This document shows, piece by piece, positions 7,257 through 14,226 of a stretch of 64,000 bases of DNA. The stretch's first letter is position 1, and every line of letters starts with the position of its first letter. The stretch is from the NCBI RefSeq assembly GCF_023746595.1, contig NZ_CP080572.1, positions 558,001 through 622,000 on the forward strand, written 5' to 3'. The stretch is from Thermococcus argininiproducens. Its GTDB lineage: Archaea > Methanobacteriota_B > Thermococci > Thermococcales > Thermococcaceae. A program made the translations under genes and the position numbers. Under the pieces are notes generated by a model that saw only the letters and a list, made by a program, of their open reading frames with translations, was not told the DNA's origin and did not search any database.

Positions 7257-8570
7257 ATGATTGAACAGTTCAATCCATGGTGGAAAGGAAAAGAGTTTAT
7301 AGGAGAAGATGAAGATTACGGTAAATGGAAAGAAAGCAAGGTTAGATGGATCCCGGAAACTATTGAAAAGATCTCACTAGAGCCGTTTTCCCTGAATTTC
7401 ATATTTGGTCCACGGCAGGTTGGCAAGACAACCCTTCTAAAGCTCATCATAAAAAATCTCTTGGACACGGGAGTTGATCCTAAAGCGATATTTTATGTGC
7501 GGTGTGATTATCTAAGCGATTACAAAGAACTTATGGAGGTCTTGGATGAGTATATGGAGCTCAGGAGGATTGAAGGGGTTGAGGGATCTTATTTTCTCTT
7601 GGATGAGATTACATTTCTGAGGGAATGGTTCAGGGCAATAAAGCTCTACATTGACATGGGGAGATTTAAAAGGGATGTTCTGATCCTGACAGGTTCCCTC
7701 AGCATGTATCTTAAAGGCGAGGTTGAAACTTTCCCGGGCAGGAGGGGGGGAGGAAGGGACCTCATAATGTATCCTCTAAGCTTTAGGGAATTTGTAAAAG
7801 TTGCTGCACCGGAGCTTTACTCAAGAATTCCCAAGATTAAAGCTGCCACTGAGATTGAAAAATGTCTGAAGCTAATATCATGGAAAGAAGAACTGTACGA
7901 CCTTTTTGTTCTCTATCTGAAGAGCGGTGGGTTCCCGAGGGCTGTGAAAGATGTTCTTGAGAAAGGCAAAGTAAGTGAGGAGACTTATGATACCTACCTC
8001 TCTTGGATCAGAGGGGATTTGATCAGGCTGGGAAAGAGTGAAGGTATTGCAAAAAGGATAATAAAAGCCATCCTTGAGAAGGTTCCATCCCCTGTAGCTT
8101 GGAACACAATTGCAAAAGAAGTTGAGGTTGGTTCTCATAAAACGGTTTTTAGTTACGTTGAATTTTTTGAGAAAAGTTTTGTCCTTGAAGTTCTGCAGTA
8201 CTTTAATCCCAACACCCTAAAACCGGAGTTCAAAAAAGAGAAGAAGATTCACTTCATAGATCCATTTTTGTATAGCCTCTTTTCACGTTGGTGTTTGATT
8301 GAAGGTCCGAGTGAGGATAAGATCGTTGAAAGTGTCGTTGCGTCGCACCTGGCCAGAAAGTACGAGGTTGGCTACTGGAGGAACGGGAGCGAAATTGATG
8401 TGGTAACAAAAGAGGGTATTGGCTTTGAAGTCAAATGGCGGAAAAATGCCAAACCTTCGAGAGTTAAGGTAGGAAAAATAAGAAATGTCGTGACATTATC
8501 AAAAGAGGATTTCTCCACTGATCCTTTGATGATCCCGGTTTACCTGTTTCTTGCATGCCTTGATGTTTGA
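7257..8570 (+). CDS. AAA_14/DUF4143-type ATPase with C-terminal nuclease-like fold
   Basis: 437 residues. Walker A GPRQVGKTTL near residue 51, Walker B YFLLDEITFL near 115, sensor VLILTGSLSMY near 140. The C-terminal EIDVVTKEGIGFEVKWRK (about 375-395) shows the D...E-x-K spacing of a PD-(D/E)XK nuclease-like fold, as is usual in DUF4143 proteins. Known: these orphan ATPases are abundant in archaea with unknown roles. No ribosome binding site is seen, consistent with a leaderless start immediately after operator 2. It is monocistronic. Confidence 0.8.
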   Translation: MIEQFNPWWKGKEFIGEDEDYGKWKESKVRWIPETIEKISLEPFSLNFIFGPRQVGKTTLLKLIIKNLLDTGVDPKAIFYVRCDYLSDYKELMEVLDEYMELRRIEGVEGSYFLLDEITFLREWFRAIKLYIDMGRFKRDVLILTGSLSMYLKGEVETFPGRRGGGRDLIMYPLSFREFVKVAAPELYSRIPKIKAATEIEKCLKLISWKEELYDLFVLYLKSGGFPRAVKDVLEKGKVSEETYDTYLSWIRGDLIRLGKSEGIAKRIIKAILEKVPSPVAWNTIAKEVEVGSHKTVFSYVEFFEKSFVLEVLQYFNPNTLKPEFKKEKKIHFIDPFLYSLFSRWCLIEGPSEDKIVESVVASHLARKYEVGYWRNGSEIDVVTKEGIGFEVKWRKNAKPSRVKVGKIRNVVTLSKEDFSTDPLMIPVYLFLACLDV

Positions 8571-8605
8571 ACTTTTTAAGAAAGACAGCTAGGAATTACC
8601 CCCGC

Positions 8606-8637
8606 GAAGGCCTCGTCGTTCACGGCGAGGGGAGGGC
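8606..8637 (+). repeat. Relic of IS200/IS605-type element end
   Basis: CCTCGTCG-TTCA-CGGCGAGG forms an 8-bp hairpin (one G-U pair) followed by GGAGG, matching the CCTCGCCCTTCAGGGCGGGG pattern at 40791-40810. It lies between an ATPase and a VapBC promoter, with no coding sequence nearby. Confidence 0.5.
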
Positions 8638-8763
8638 AGCTTATCGGCGACATAGGTATAGGGCTTTCAAATATTGTGGATGAGGCTCCAGTTTAAGAAC
8701 AGGAATGTGAGTATACAAAATGCTTATATATATGTAATACAATTTTATCTACAGGTGAATTAC

Positions 8764-8994
8764 ATGGGAAATGTTATTAGTATTCGTGTTCCGCCAGAAA
8801 TTAAGCACGAAATGGATAGGTTAAAGGGTGAGGTTAACTGGAGTGAGGAAATTAGGGAATTCATAAAAAGGAGGATTAAAGAATACAAAAAGAGAAAAGC
8901 CCTCCAAGAAGTTGTAGCCTACATCCAAACCTTGCCCGAAGCGCCAAAGGGAACAGCACAAAAGTTAGTGAGGGAGGACCGTGATAGTCATTGA
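8764..8994 (+). CDS. vapB: VapB-type ribbon-helix-helix antitoxin
   Basis: 76 residues. ISIRVPPEIKHEMDRLK is the beta strand and first helix of a ribbon-helix-helix DNA-binding domain, followed by a charged C-terminal tail (EYKKRKALQEVV) that would wrap the toxin. Start ATG 8764 is chosen over an upstream in-frame codon at 8674 because AGGTGA lies 5-6 bases before it and a TATA box (TTATATATA, about 8724-8732) sits correctly upstream. The stop overlaps the downstream PIN gene by 14 bases, the usual VapBC coupling. It probably autoregulates the pair. Confidence 0.8.
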   Translation: MGNVISIRVPPEIKHEMDRLKGEVNWSEEIREFIKRRIKEYKKRKALQEVVAYIQTLPEAPKGTAQKLVREDRDSH

Positions 8995-9424
8995 CTCTTC
9001 AGCCTTTTCAAAGTTCTTACTAAAGGAAGAAGGCTGGGAAAAGGTAATCCCTTACTTAGACCCCAACTTGGAACCGTATGCCGTAGACATGTTAACCATT
9101 GAGACTACAAACGTGATATGGAAATACATGAAAAGGTACAGGCTAATAACGAGAGAGCAAGCCATGGGGCTTTATGGACAAATGGTAAAGCTCATAAGGG
9201 AGGAGGTTATAACGCTGGAGACAGGGAGGAAATATTTGCAAGAAGCTTTGAAAATTGCTGTAGATTACGACATTTCCATTTATGATGGCTTGTTTTTGGC
9301 ACAAGCTAGAAATTTAAAAGCCAAACTTGTTACAAGCGATAAAAAACAAAGAGACGTGGCGGAAAAAATTGGACTGGAAGTAGCGTACGTGAACTACCCT
9401 GCCCTTACGGACAGGGCTTTGTGA
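8981..9424 (+). CDS. vapC: VapC-type PIN-domain ribonuclease toxin with IS-derived C-terminus
   Basis: 147 residues. PIN acidic residues are visible: MIVIDSSAF (Asp5), TIETTNVIW (Glu near 40), DISIYDGLFLA (Asp near 98), and VTSDKK (Asp near 118). Known: VapC toxins are Mg-dependent RNases, often cutting tRNA. Start GTG 8981 lies inside vapB. The natural C-terminus probably ended near EVAYV; the last ten or so residues (NYPALTDRAL) are read from the end of the TnpB element beginning at about 9389, so the element supplied the stop codon. The PIN core is intact, so activity may persist. Confidence 0.8.
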   Translation: MIVIDSSAFSKFLLKEEGWEKVIPYLDPNLEPYAVDMLTIETTNVIWKYMKRYRLITREQAMGLYGQMVKLIREEVITLETGRKYLQEALKIAVDYDISIYDGLFLAQARNLKAKLVTSDKKQRDVAEKIGLEVAYVNYPALTDRAL

Positions 9425-9540
9425 GAGTTCATTTGGCGTCCCGTTGCCGGTAGCCTCACTCTCACCGGCCGGTTCACGCGGCCACTACCGGCTATCCTCC
9501 CAACGGAGGAATCGCCGGCTACTTTCCGCAAAATGTTCAA
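9389..9540 (-). ncRNA. Predicted omega (right-end) RNA of the TnpB element
   Basis: Known: TnpB elements produce a guide RNA from the 3' end of tnpB and the right end, with the guide read from flanking host DNA. Here the region spans the GC-rich tail of tnpB (about 9430-9540) and the terminal hairpin CCCTGTCC-GTAA-GGGCAGGG. The guide would start at about 9388 and read leftward into the 3' end of the vapC at 8981. Boundaries are inferred, not measured. Confidence 0.45.
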
Positions 9541-10686
9541 AGCACCATTCACATCAGCATTAATTAACACACCTGTGGAGGATTGGTACAACCCCCTACA
9601 GAGTCTTTTACCCCAATATTTCTCCTTCTTTTCCAAAGGCTCTAAAGCCAAAGCATCTGCCTTGCTAGTGTAAGCTTCATCAACTTCAACGAAGTTAATC
9701 CCGTAACGCTCACACTTGGCTTTTAACTTTCGCTTGAAGAGACCATAAGGAATGAATTGGAAGTTCTGATTATTCACTTTGCCCAAGGAAGCCCTCTGCT
9801 TCGCCTCCTCCAATTCGCCAATAACAATGCTTCCAATCTTATTCTCCAAGCAGTACTTGATTATGTAATTCACGGCTTGATTCATAAAATTATTCATCAC
9901 GCTCTTCCTCTTCCTCAAAAGCCGGGCCATCCTTCTGCCGAATTTTACTCCTTGTTTGTCATACTGGCTTTGGAGTTTGGCCTTTTTCTTATTCCACCAC
10001 CGGTTAAAGCTTTTTAACCACCGGCCTTCAACGATGAAGGCCGTCCCGGTGGTGTCTACACAAGTTGCGAAATTATCCACGCCCAAATCGATGGCCAAGT
10101 ACTTTGAGTAATCCAAATCCCTCTTTTCAGGCTGAACCTCGTAAACGTACTCCACCTCAAACCAGAGGGCGTTATACCTTGGCAAAATGCGAACTTCCTT
10201 GATCCTGTGATCCTTGACATTATTGGGGAGGGGAATTTCCAAGTGCATTACGCCAAACTTTTTGGCAAAGTTTCGGCCGAGAGTTAGAATAACTTTATCC
10301 TCTTTAATCTTGAAGGACTGGTAGGGGAAGATTAGGAGGAAGTGCCCGTCTTTCGGCAAAAACCTTGGCGGGTGAGTTGGTTTATTGTAGTTCCCTTTTT
10401 GCCTTTCCTTTAAAAGTTTGAAGAATGATCTGTAATTTCTCTCCACGATTTTCATGGTTTGTTGAGCTGCTTGACTTGGCAATAATTTGTATGGGATGCT
10501 GTTTTTGAGCAAGTGGTAGGCTTTAACGAATGGTAGGAACGAGCCGTTCAGTTCATAGTGTTGCCTAGTCACGTACAAGGTTAGGTTGTAGAGGTCTTTG
10601 GATAAGTGAGTTAAAGTGCGAAGGAGTTTGTACGTTTTCTTGTCCACTCGCAAGTGATTCTTTTGCGTTAAGTACATTAGCATCAC
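9394..10686 (-). CDS. tnpB: TnpB (IS200/IS605 OrfB) RNA-guided endonuclease, variant lacking the zinc finger
   Basis: 430 residues. RuvC-like residues are present: YLAIDLGVDNFAT (Asp near 200), IVIGELEEAK (Glu near 295) and NADVNGALNIL (Asp near 380). Where typical TnpB proteins carry two CxxC pairs between the last two motifs, this one has EAYTSKADALALEPLEKK and KRLCRGLYQSSTG, with a single Cys, so it belongs to the zinc-finger-less branch. Starts at 10686 (GTG), 10683 or 10677 are possible; 10677 (MYLTQKNHLRV) looks most natural. Known: TnpB uses a guide RNA from the element's right end to cleave DNA and helps retain the element. The C-terminal tail (SGRVNRPVRVRLPA) overlaps that RNA region. 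Confidence 0.85.
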   Translation of the reverse strand: MMLMYLTQKNHLRVDKKTYKLLRTLTHLSKDLYNLTLYVTRQHYELNGSFLPFVKAYHLLKNSIPYKLLPSQAAQQTMKIVERNYRSFFKLLKERQKGNYNKPTHPPRFLPKDGHFLLIFPYQSFKIKEDKVILTLGRNFAKKFGVMHLEIPLPNNVKDHRIKEVRILPRYNALWFEVEYVYEVQPEKRDLDYSKYLAIDLGVDNFATCVDTTGTAFIVEGRWLKSFNRWWNKKKAKLQSQYDKQGVKFGRRMARLLRKRKSVMNNFMNQAVNYIIKYCLENKIGSIVIGELEEAKQRASLGKVNNQNFQFIPYGLFKRKLKAKCERYGINFVEVDEAYTSKADALALEPLEKKEKYWGKRLCRGLYQSSTGVLINADVNGALNILRKVAGDSSVGRIAGSGRVNRPVRVRLPATGRQMNSHKALSVRAG

Positions 10687-10815
10687 TCATTACTATGCAG
10701 CAGAGTAAAAAGTATTTAAACTTTTCGGCGCCTGCTTTTAGAGTGCTTGCATCCCCTCCCTTTCGGAAGGGGTCTTCTCTAAAAGACAAAACCCTGTCCG
10801 TAAGGGTGGGGCAGT

Positions 10816-11286
10816 TCACACCTTCTTTTGCTTCTTCCTTTGTTTTGAAGGCTTGGGAACTACTGCAAAACCATAAGTTGCAAAGTCACTATCAAAAGTA
10901 AATGCCTTGGTGATTTCAAGACGCTCCATAATTGCAAAGCTCAGGCAGTCCACCAAATCCATGCCATCTTGATCATTGAATTTTTCAAAGATTTCCCATG
11001 CTTTTTTCCAGTCTTCTTCAGTCTCGTTCTCGATGATTATGTAATTGCTGGAGAAAAGTATGTTTTTGAGCTGTATTGCGACGCGTTTTCCGTTTACCTT
11101 TGAAGCACCGTTAATAAATTCTGCAAGGACAGGGCGTCCAACTACGAATTTCGCACCTTCCAGGACAGAGGATTCAAAGTAGTTCATCGCGGCTTCATGA
11201 TTCTTGTCCCCCTTGTCGAAAAAAGCGACTAATGCTCCCGTGTCCATGTAAATGAGTTCAGGTTTTACCGCACGTCCCGTATTCAT
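10816..11286 (-). CDS. vapC: VapC-type PIN-domain toxin
   Basis: 156 residues from ATG 11286, which overlaps the antitoxin stop (ATGA); an in-frame GTG-type start at 11313 is less likely. PIN features: LIYMDTGALVAFFDKGD (first Asp), PVLAEFING (Glu), GMDLVDCLSFAIMERL (Asp), and AFTFDSDFATYGF (C-terminal Asp). An Mg-dependent RNase role is expected. The tail KPSKQRKKQKKV is unusually basic. The final GTG-TGA lies at the TnpB element end (GTGAACT), so the element apparently provided the stop codon. It pairs with the antitoxin immediately upstream. Confidence 0.8.
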   Translation of the reverse strand: MNTGRAVKPELIYMDTGALVAFFDKGDKNHEAAMNYFESSVLEGAKFVVGRPVLAEFINGASKVNGKRVAIQLKNILFSSNYIIIENETEEDWKKAWEIFEKFNDQDGMDLVDCLSFAIMERLEITKAFTFDSDFATYGFAVVPKPSKQRKKQKKV

Positions 11287-11552
11287 TCGCTTGACCACCC
11301 AACCACACCCCAAGTGTCCTTTTCACTCGCTTCTGGATCCCCAGTGTTAAGAAGCCCTATGCCCTCCCAAATAGGATCCTTGTGAATGTTTTCGACAAGC
11401 TCTTTCTTGTGAGTCTCTGTGTAATCACGCAGGATTTCCCTGATGATTTCCTTGAGAGGAACACCTCGATGTATCGCAATTGCCTTCAGAACATTGTAAG
11501 TGCTCTGATCTATTTCCGTCTGCACGACTTTCATCTTTTTCATCACTGCCAT
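11283..11552 (-). CDS. vapB: VapB-type antitoxin
   Basis: 89 residues from ATG 11552, which follows a strong GGGGTGGGG at 5 bases; the longer frame to 11666 would run through the operator. VVQTEIDQSTYNVLKAIA and GVPLKEIIREILRDY fit a ribbon-helix-helix or short MetJ/Arc-like DNA-binding domain, and the C-terminal half (DPIWEGIGLLNTGDPEAS) resembles toxin-wrapping tails of archaeal VapB. The stop overlaps the vapC start. It is probably a repressor of its own promoter, given the 11-base inverted repeat just upstream. Confidence 0.75.
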   Translation of the reverse strand: MAVMKKMKVVQTEIDQSTYNVLKAIAIHRGVPLKEIIREILRDYTETHKKELVENIHKDPIWEGIGLLNTGDPEASEKDTWGVVGWSSE

Positions 11553-11602
11553 ATACCCCACCCCAATCTGGAGTTTACATTCAATCTTTAATAAAGTTTT
11601 CG

Positions 11603-11641
11603 TTACATTTAATATCCTAAATAATACTACATTAAATGTAA
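11603..11641 (-). promoter_or_regulatory. Perfect 11-bp inverted repeat upstream of vapBC
   Basis: TTACATTTAAT (11603-11613) and ATTAAATGTAA (11631-11641) are exact reverse complements separated by 17 bases. The site lies about 50 bases before the vapB start, next to an AT-rich TATA-like stretch (TTTATTAAAG on the minus strand, about 11587-11598). The arrangement fits an operator bound by a VapB tetramer at the factor-B/TATA region. Confidence 0.6.
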
Positions 11642-11663
11642 ATAGCGCTTGAAGAATACTTAC

Positions 11664-11703
11664 CACCTGAAAGCCTCGCCCTTCACGACGGGAAGGATGT
11701 CAG
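11664..11703 (+). repeat. Relic of IS200/IS605-type element end
   Basis: GAAAGCCTCGCCCTTCACGA followed by CGGGAAGGATGTCAG matches the consensus end GAAAGCCTCGCCCTTCAGGG with a few substitutions. It lies in the spacer between the vapB operator and the next gene. Confidence 0.55.
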
Positions 11704-11826
11704 TGATTTTGAGAGTTCCAAAGATGATGTTTTCTCCAGAAGAGAGTGGCAGCATGAGGCGGAACCTCTTTGAACGTCCCAACCTTTATAATCTCAAAAC
11801 TCCTTACTAATTTTTGGTGGTGACCT

Positions 11827-12474
11827 ATGGCGTCCAAGCTGAGCTACGTTCTGCTGGTTCTGGTGACAATTTCAATTTTGCTCAACGGGGTTTTGCTCTA
11901 TGCGCTCTTTCAGGTGAGAAACATCGCTGTAACGGAAATTGACAGTGTCGTTGATGTAGTGGAGGGCATGAAAAACCAGAAGATAACCTTTGAATACCCG
12001 ATAGATCAGGAGGTTGAGGTGCCGATAAGCAAGCAGATAGAGGTTCCAATTGTTATGGTTATGGATGTTCCAATTAGCCAGGAGATTGAGACGGAGGTGC
12101 CCATAGATACCTATGTTACCGTTCCGGTTAAACTGGTCGCAAGGGCCAGGGTTGCTCAAAACATAACGACCACCGTTGACATAAATGGTGAGCAAAGAGA
12201 GATTATCGTTCCGTTAGATACGTATGTTGATGTTCCGATTGACACAACGGTTAGAGTTCACTTTAAGGACACTTTTCCGGTGAAGGTTCCTTTGGATTTG
12301 ACGGTTAAGGTGCCAGTTAATCAAACCGTGGTTGTTCCATTTGAGGAAACTTTCAAAGTGCCAATCCACATGGAGGTTAAGATAGAAAAGACATTGGAGG
12401 AGCTTGGATTGGGAGAGATAATCGATGAGATAGTTACCATCTTAAAGGGGATTAAGGTTGCGCTTGGTGGGTAG
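11827..12474 (+). CDS. Membrane-anchored protein with tandem Val-Pro beta-strand repeats
   Basis: 215 residues. One N-terminal membrane segment (about 7-30: VLLVLVTISILLNGVLLYAL) with few positive charges before it, then about 150 residues outside made of repeats of roughly 8-14 residues, each with a V-P-(I/V/L/F) core: EVEVPISKQIEVPI, DVPISQEIETEVPI, TYVTVPV, TYVDVPI, FPVKVPL, VKVPVNQTVVVPF, FKVPI. The C-terminal tail (LGEIIDEIVTILKGIKVALGG) is helical. The pattern predicts an elongated repeat or beta-solenoid stalk on the cell surface; function unknown. GGTGGTGA precedes ATG 11827, and a T-rich stretch follows the stop. It is monocistronic. Confidence 0.75.
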   Translation: MASKLSYVLLVLVTISILLNGVLLYALFQVRNIAVTEIDSVVDVVEGMKNQKITFEYPIDQEVEVPISKQIEVPIVMVMDVPISQEIETEVPIDTYVTVPVKLVARARVAQNITTTVDINGEQREIIVPLDTYVDVPIDTTVRVHFKDTFPVKVPLDLTVKVPVNQTVVVPFEETFKVPIHMEVKIEKTLEELGLGEIIDEIVTILKGIKVALGG

Positions 12475-12613
12475 TTTTTTGGTTTTTATTCTTTGATTTA
12501 TTTTCTGCAGATAAGAATTTCCGCCGAGCACTCTGGTTTCTCAGGGACACAAAATGTATGGGCCTCTGACACCTTTCACAGGAAGAAGTAGGTTTTCAAA
12601 GAAATAAAAAAGG

Positions 12614-13147
12614 TTAAAGGCGTATTCCTATTTCATATAATTCACTTAGGAACTCTCTTGGTGTTACTATCTTAAATCTACAAACCTCTTTTCCTTCATC
12701 GTCTTCAATTATAATTTCTTTGCTGTTTGGATCCCTCAATGAAAGAATATCTTCTTGATCTAATGTTATAAGGTAATCTGCATTAACGTAGCATGCCACT
12801 GATAATACTTCATTATCTTCTGGATCTGGACTTGCATTAACCATTATATTCGGATCGACCAATCTTGATTTAGATTGTATCAACTGAAAGATCACATATG
12901 GTTTAAATCTGGCAATTGGATCAGTATACCTCTTCTCAATCTCTCGTTGAATTTTATTGCTACTTAATTTTAATTGAAGTAGCTTAAGCATATCTCGTGA
13001 TATATAATTCACGATAATGCCTTTTTCAACGCCCATTATCACTCTCATTGGACTCGCCGTTGGTCCTCCTAACACGGAGGACACGACTACGTTTAAGTCT
13101 ATCACCACCCGGATCGGCAAATTTGGATTTAACCTCTTTTTCGACAT
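12614..13147 (-). CDS. PIN-domain toxin, COG1569-type
   Basis: 177 residues. VVIDLNVVVSSVLGG is the PIN start (Asp; Leu replaces the usual Thr in DTN), with ASPDPEDNEVLSVACYVNADYLIT and LDQEDIL giving the later acidic residues. This is the 'putative toxin-antitoxin system toxin component, PIN family' layout. ATG 13147 has a strong GGAGGTGATG upstream, so the protein starts 122 bases inside the antitoxin gene, an unusually long out-of-frame overlap. A shorter form from a GTG near 13110 would begin exactly at the PIN strand. RNase activity is inferred from the family. Confidence 0.75.
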   Translation of the reverse strand: MSKKRLNPNLPIRVVIDLNVVVSSVLGGPTASPMRVIMGVEKGIIVNYISRDMLKLLQLKLSSNKIQREIEKRYTDPIARFKPYVIFQLIQSKSRLVDPNIMVNASPDPEDNEVLSVACYVNADYLITLDQEDILSLRDPNSKEIIIEDDEGKEVCRFKIVTPREFLSELYEIGIRL

Positions 13148-13430
13148 CTTTCATCACCTCCCCTATTTCATCATCGGAAGGTGTGAAAGTGGGCTCAAGG
13201 GATAATACAAAATCTAAGACCTCCTCAGATGGGGGAATGACTATTTTATCTACCAGTTCAAAGAGGGTTTTCTGGATTGCATAGTTTAAGAAGTCAGTTC
13301 TATCCTTGAATAGCCCTAACTCCACCAGAGTGTCAATTTGCTGCTCTATAAACACTGGGATCCTGAAACTAACAACCCTTGTTTTGGGTTTCTCCTTTAT
13401 ATTCTTGGGAGCCTTTACTATCACTTGCAT
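13026..13430 (-). CDS. Ribbon-helix-helix antitoxin, partner of the PIN protein at 12614
   Basis: 134 residues. RVVSFRIPVFIEQQIDTLVE and DFLNYAIQKTLFEL form a ribbon-helix-helix domain, followed by a helical linker (SDDEIGEVMKDVEKEVKSKF). The last 40 or so residues (RLKRSRVLRVRRTNGESNES) are basic, low in predicted structure, and encoded within the overlap with the PIN gene, so they may be a by-product of overprinting. The ATG is preceded by GGTGGTGAG; upstream are a palindromic TATA box and an operator, suggesting autoregulation. Confidence 0.75.
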   Translation of the reverse strand: MQVIVKAPKNIKEKPKTRVVSFRIPVFIEQQIDTLVELGLFKDRTDFLNYAIQKTLFELVDKIVIPPSEEVLDFVLSLEPTFTPSDDEIGEVMKDVEKEVKSKFADPGGDRLKRSRVLRVRRTNGESNESDNGR

Positions 13431-13442
13431 CTCTCACCACCA

Positions 13443-13472
13443 TAATACACTTGTATTACACTATTTATAAAT
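13443..13472. promoter_or_regulatory. Operator palindrome and symmetric TATA box
   Basis: TAATACA-CT-TGTATTA (13443-13458) has perfect 7-base arms and lies between the antitoxin start and the TATA box. The TATA box itself, ATTTATAAAT (13463-13472), is a perfect palindrome and could direct transcription both ways: leftward to the antitoxin at 13430 and rightward to a small open frame at 13498. A further GTGTAATACAAC half-site lies inside that small frame near 13530. Confidence 0.55.
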
Positions 13473-13497
13473 TTTACTGTTTTATCTCGATGTTTTT

Positions 13498-13602
13498 GTG
13501 AAGACGGTAATGAGGCATCGTGTTGATAGTGTAATACAACAAATTGGAACGGTAAAAGGGCTTGTTCGCCTGATGGAATATCTAGAAGATGTAAGTGGGT
13601 GA
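13498..13602 (+). CDS. Possible small leaderless gene (34 aa) divergent from the TA module
   Basis: GTG at 13498 opens 34 codons (KTVMRHRVDSVIQQIGTVKG ... LMEYLEDVSG) with an amphipathic helical look. The start is about 30 bases after the palindromic TATA box, fitting a leaderless mRNA. No family is recognised; it could equally be a fragment of a lost longer gene. Confidence 0.25.
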   Translation: MKTVMRHRVDSVIQQIGTVKGLVRLMEYLEDVSG

Positions 13603-13809
13603 ACACTATAATGGGCCAGTATTTTTAATCAGTGTGGTTTACTGTAATAGGATAAAAACCTATCGTTTTGTACCGTGCAATTGATATTGAATGCGAACTA
13701 ATTGAGAGTTCTCTGGTTTTTACACTTGAAGGCCCTGTATGACATATAGCTCTATGTAGCAATGAAAAATACCTAGAGGAAAGTGTATATTTAAACACAA
13801 ATAATTTGA
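13603..13809. other. Spacer without supportable gene
   Basis: Only short frames are found, including a 62-codon minus-strand frame of serine/isoleucine-rich character that I take as chance. No palindrome or IS relic was recognised. Confidence 0.4.
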
Positions 13810-14103
13810 TCACTTCGTTTGGACTTCTTTGGCTTTGTAGTGGGCGAGTAATAATACTTCTATCACATCTCCGGGTTTTATGTCCATAATTTCTCTCAGA
13901 GGTTTTGGGATGAATATGGAACCTTGTTCACCAACTCGGGCTGTAAAAGTGCCTTCTCTTGGTTTTTTATTGTTTTCATATTTTAATATTTTAACCTCGA
14001 CGAAATCGCCGTGTTCTATACCATAGAACTTTCTTGTACCTACTGGGATTATTATCCTGCCGATTTTGTGGACAATTACATGGAACTTGGCCAGAACTTC
14101 CAT
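13810..14103 (-). CDS. AbrB/SpoVT-type DNA-binding protein with two swapped-hairpin domains
   Basis: 97 residues. Two AbrB-like units follow each other: about 8-40 (HKIGRIIIPVGTRKFYGIEHGDFVEV) and about 55-85 (VGEQGSIFIPKPLREIMDIKPGDVIEV). Classic AbrB/MazE proteins have one unit and dimerise, so this could act as a self-contained pseudo-dimer. Known role: transition-state regulators or antitoxins. No toxin gene is adjacent on this strand; the divergent neighbour at 14227 is the only candidate partner. A TATA-like CATAAATA lies about 30-40 bases before the ATG. Confidence 0.75.
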   Translation of the reverse strand: MEVLAKFHVIVHKIGRIIIPVGTRKFYGIEHGDFVEVKILKYENNKKPREGTFTARVGEQGSIFIPKPLREIMDIKPGDVIEVLLLAHYKAKEVQTK

Positions 14104-14226
14104 AATTGTTCCCTCAGCCTTTGTATAATTTTGTCAATATTTATGTTTTTGGGTTTTCAAAAACTTTAAATACATCTTTGCATCATATATTGATGAATAA
14201 CTTCAGAAAATGATGTGGTGATGTAA

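Larger units (their letters stand above)
9389..10819 (-). mobile_element. IS200/IS605-type element carrying tnpB only
   Basis: Both ends show inverted copies of a block beginning GTGAACT. At the left, GTGAACTACCCTGCCCTTAC runs into GGACAGGGCTTTGT; at the right, reading inward on the minus strand, GTGAACTGCCCCACCCTTAC runs into GGACAGGGTTTTGT. Within the left copy CCCTGTCC-GTAA-GGGCAGGG forms a hairpin. A second hairpin (CCCCTTCC-GAAA-GGGAGGGG, about 10755-10775) lies inside the right end. The only gene is tnpB; no tnpA (HUH transposase) is present, so transposition would need a partner in trans. It sits precisely between the 3' ends of two convergent vapC genes and provides stop codons for both. 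Confidence 0.75.

Noticed and set aside
12475-12613. Cysteine-containing minus-strand tail (HTFCVPEKPECSAE ... ICRK)
   Set aside because: Only about 25 codons, no start and no family; could be a remnant but cannot be supported.
13421-13606. 61-codon minus-strand frame upstream of the RHH antitoxin
   Set aside because: Runs through the TATA box and operator of the TA module and overlaps a better plus-strand frame.
13625-13813. 62-codon minus-strand frame
   Set aside because: Serine/isoleucine-rich chance frame with no ribosome site or recognised family.
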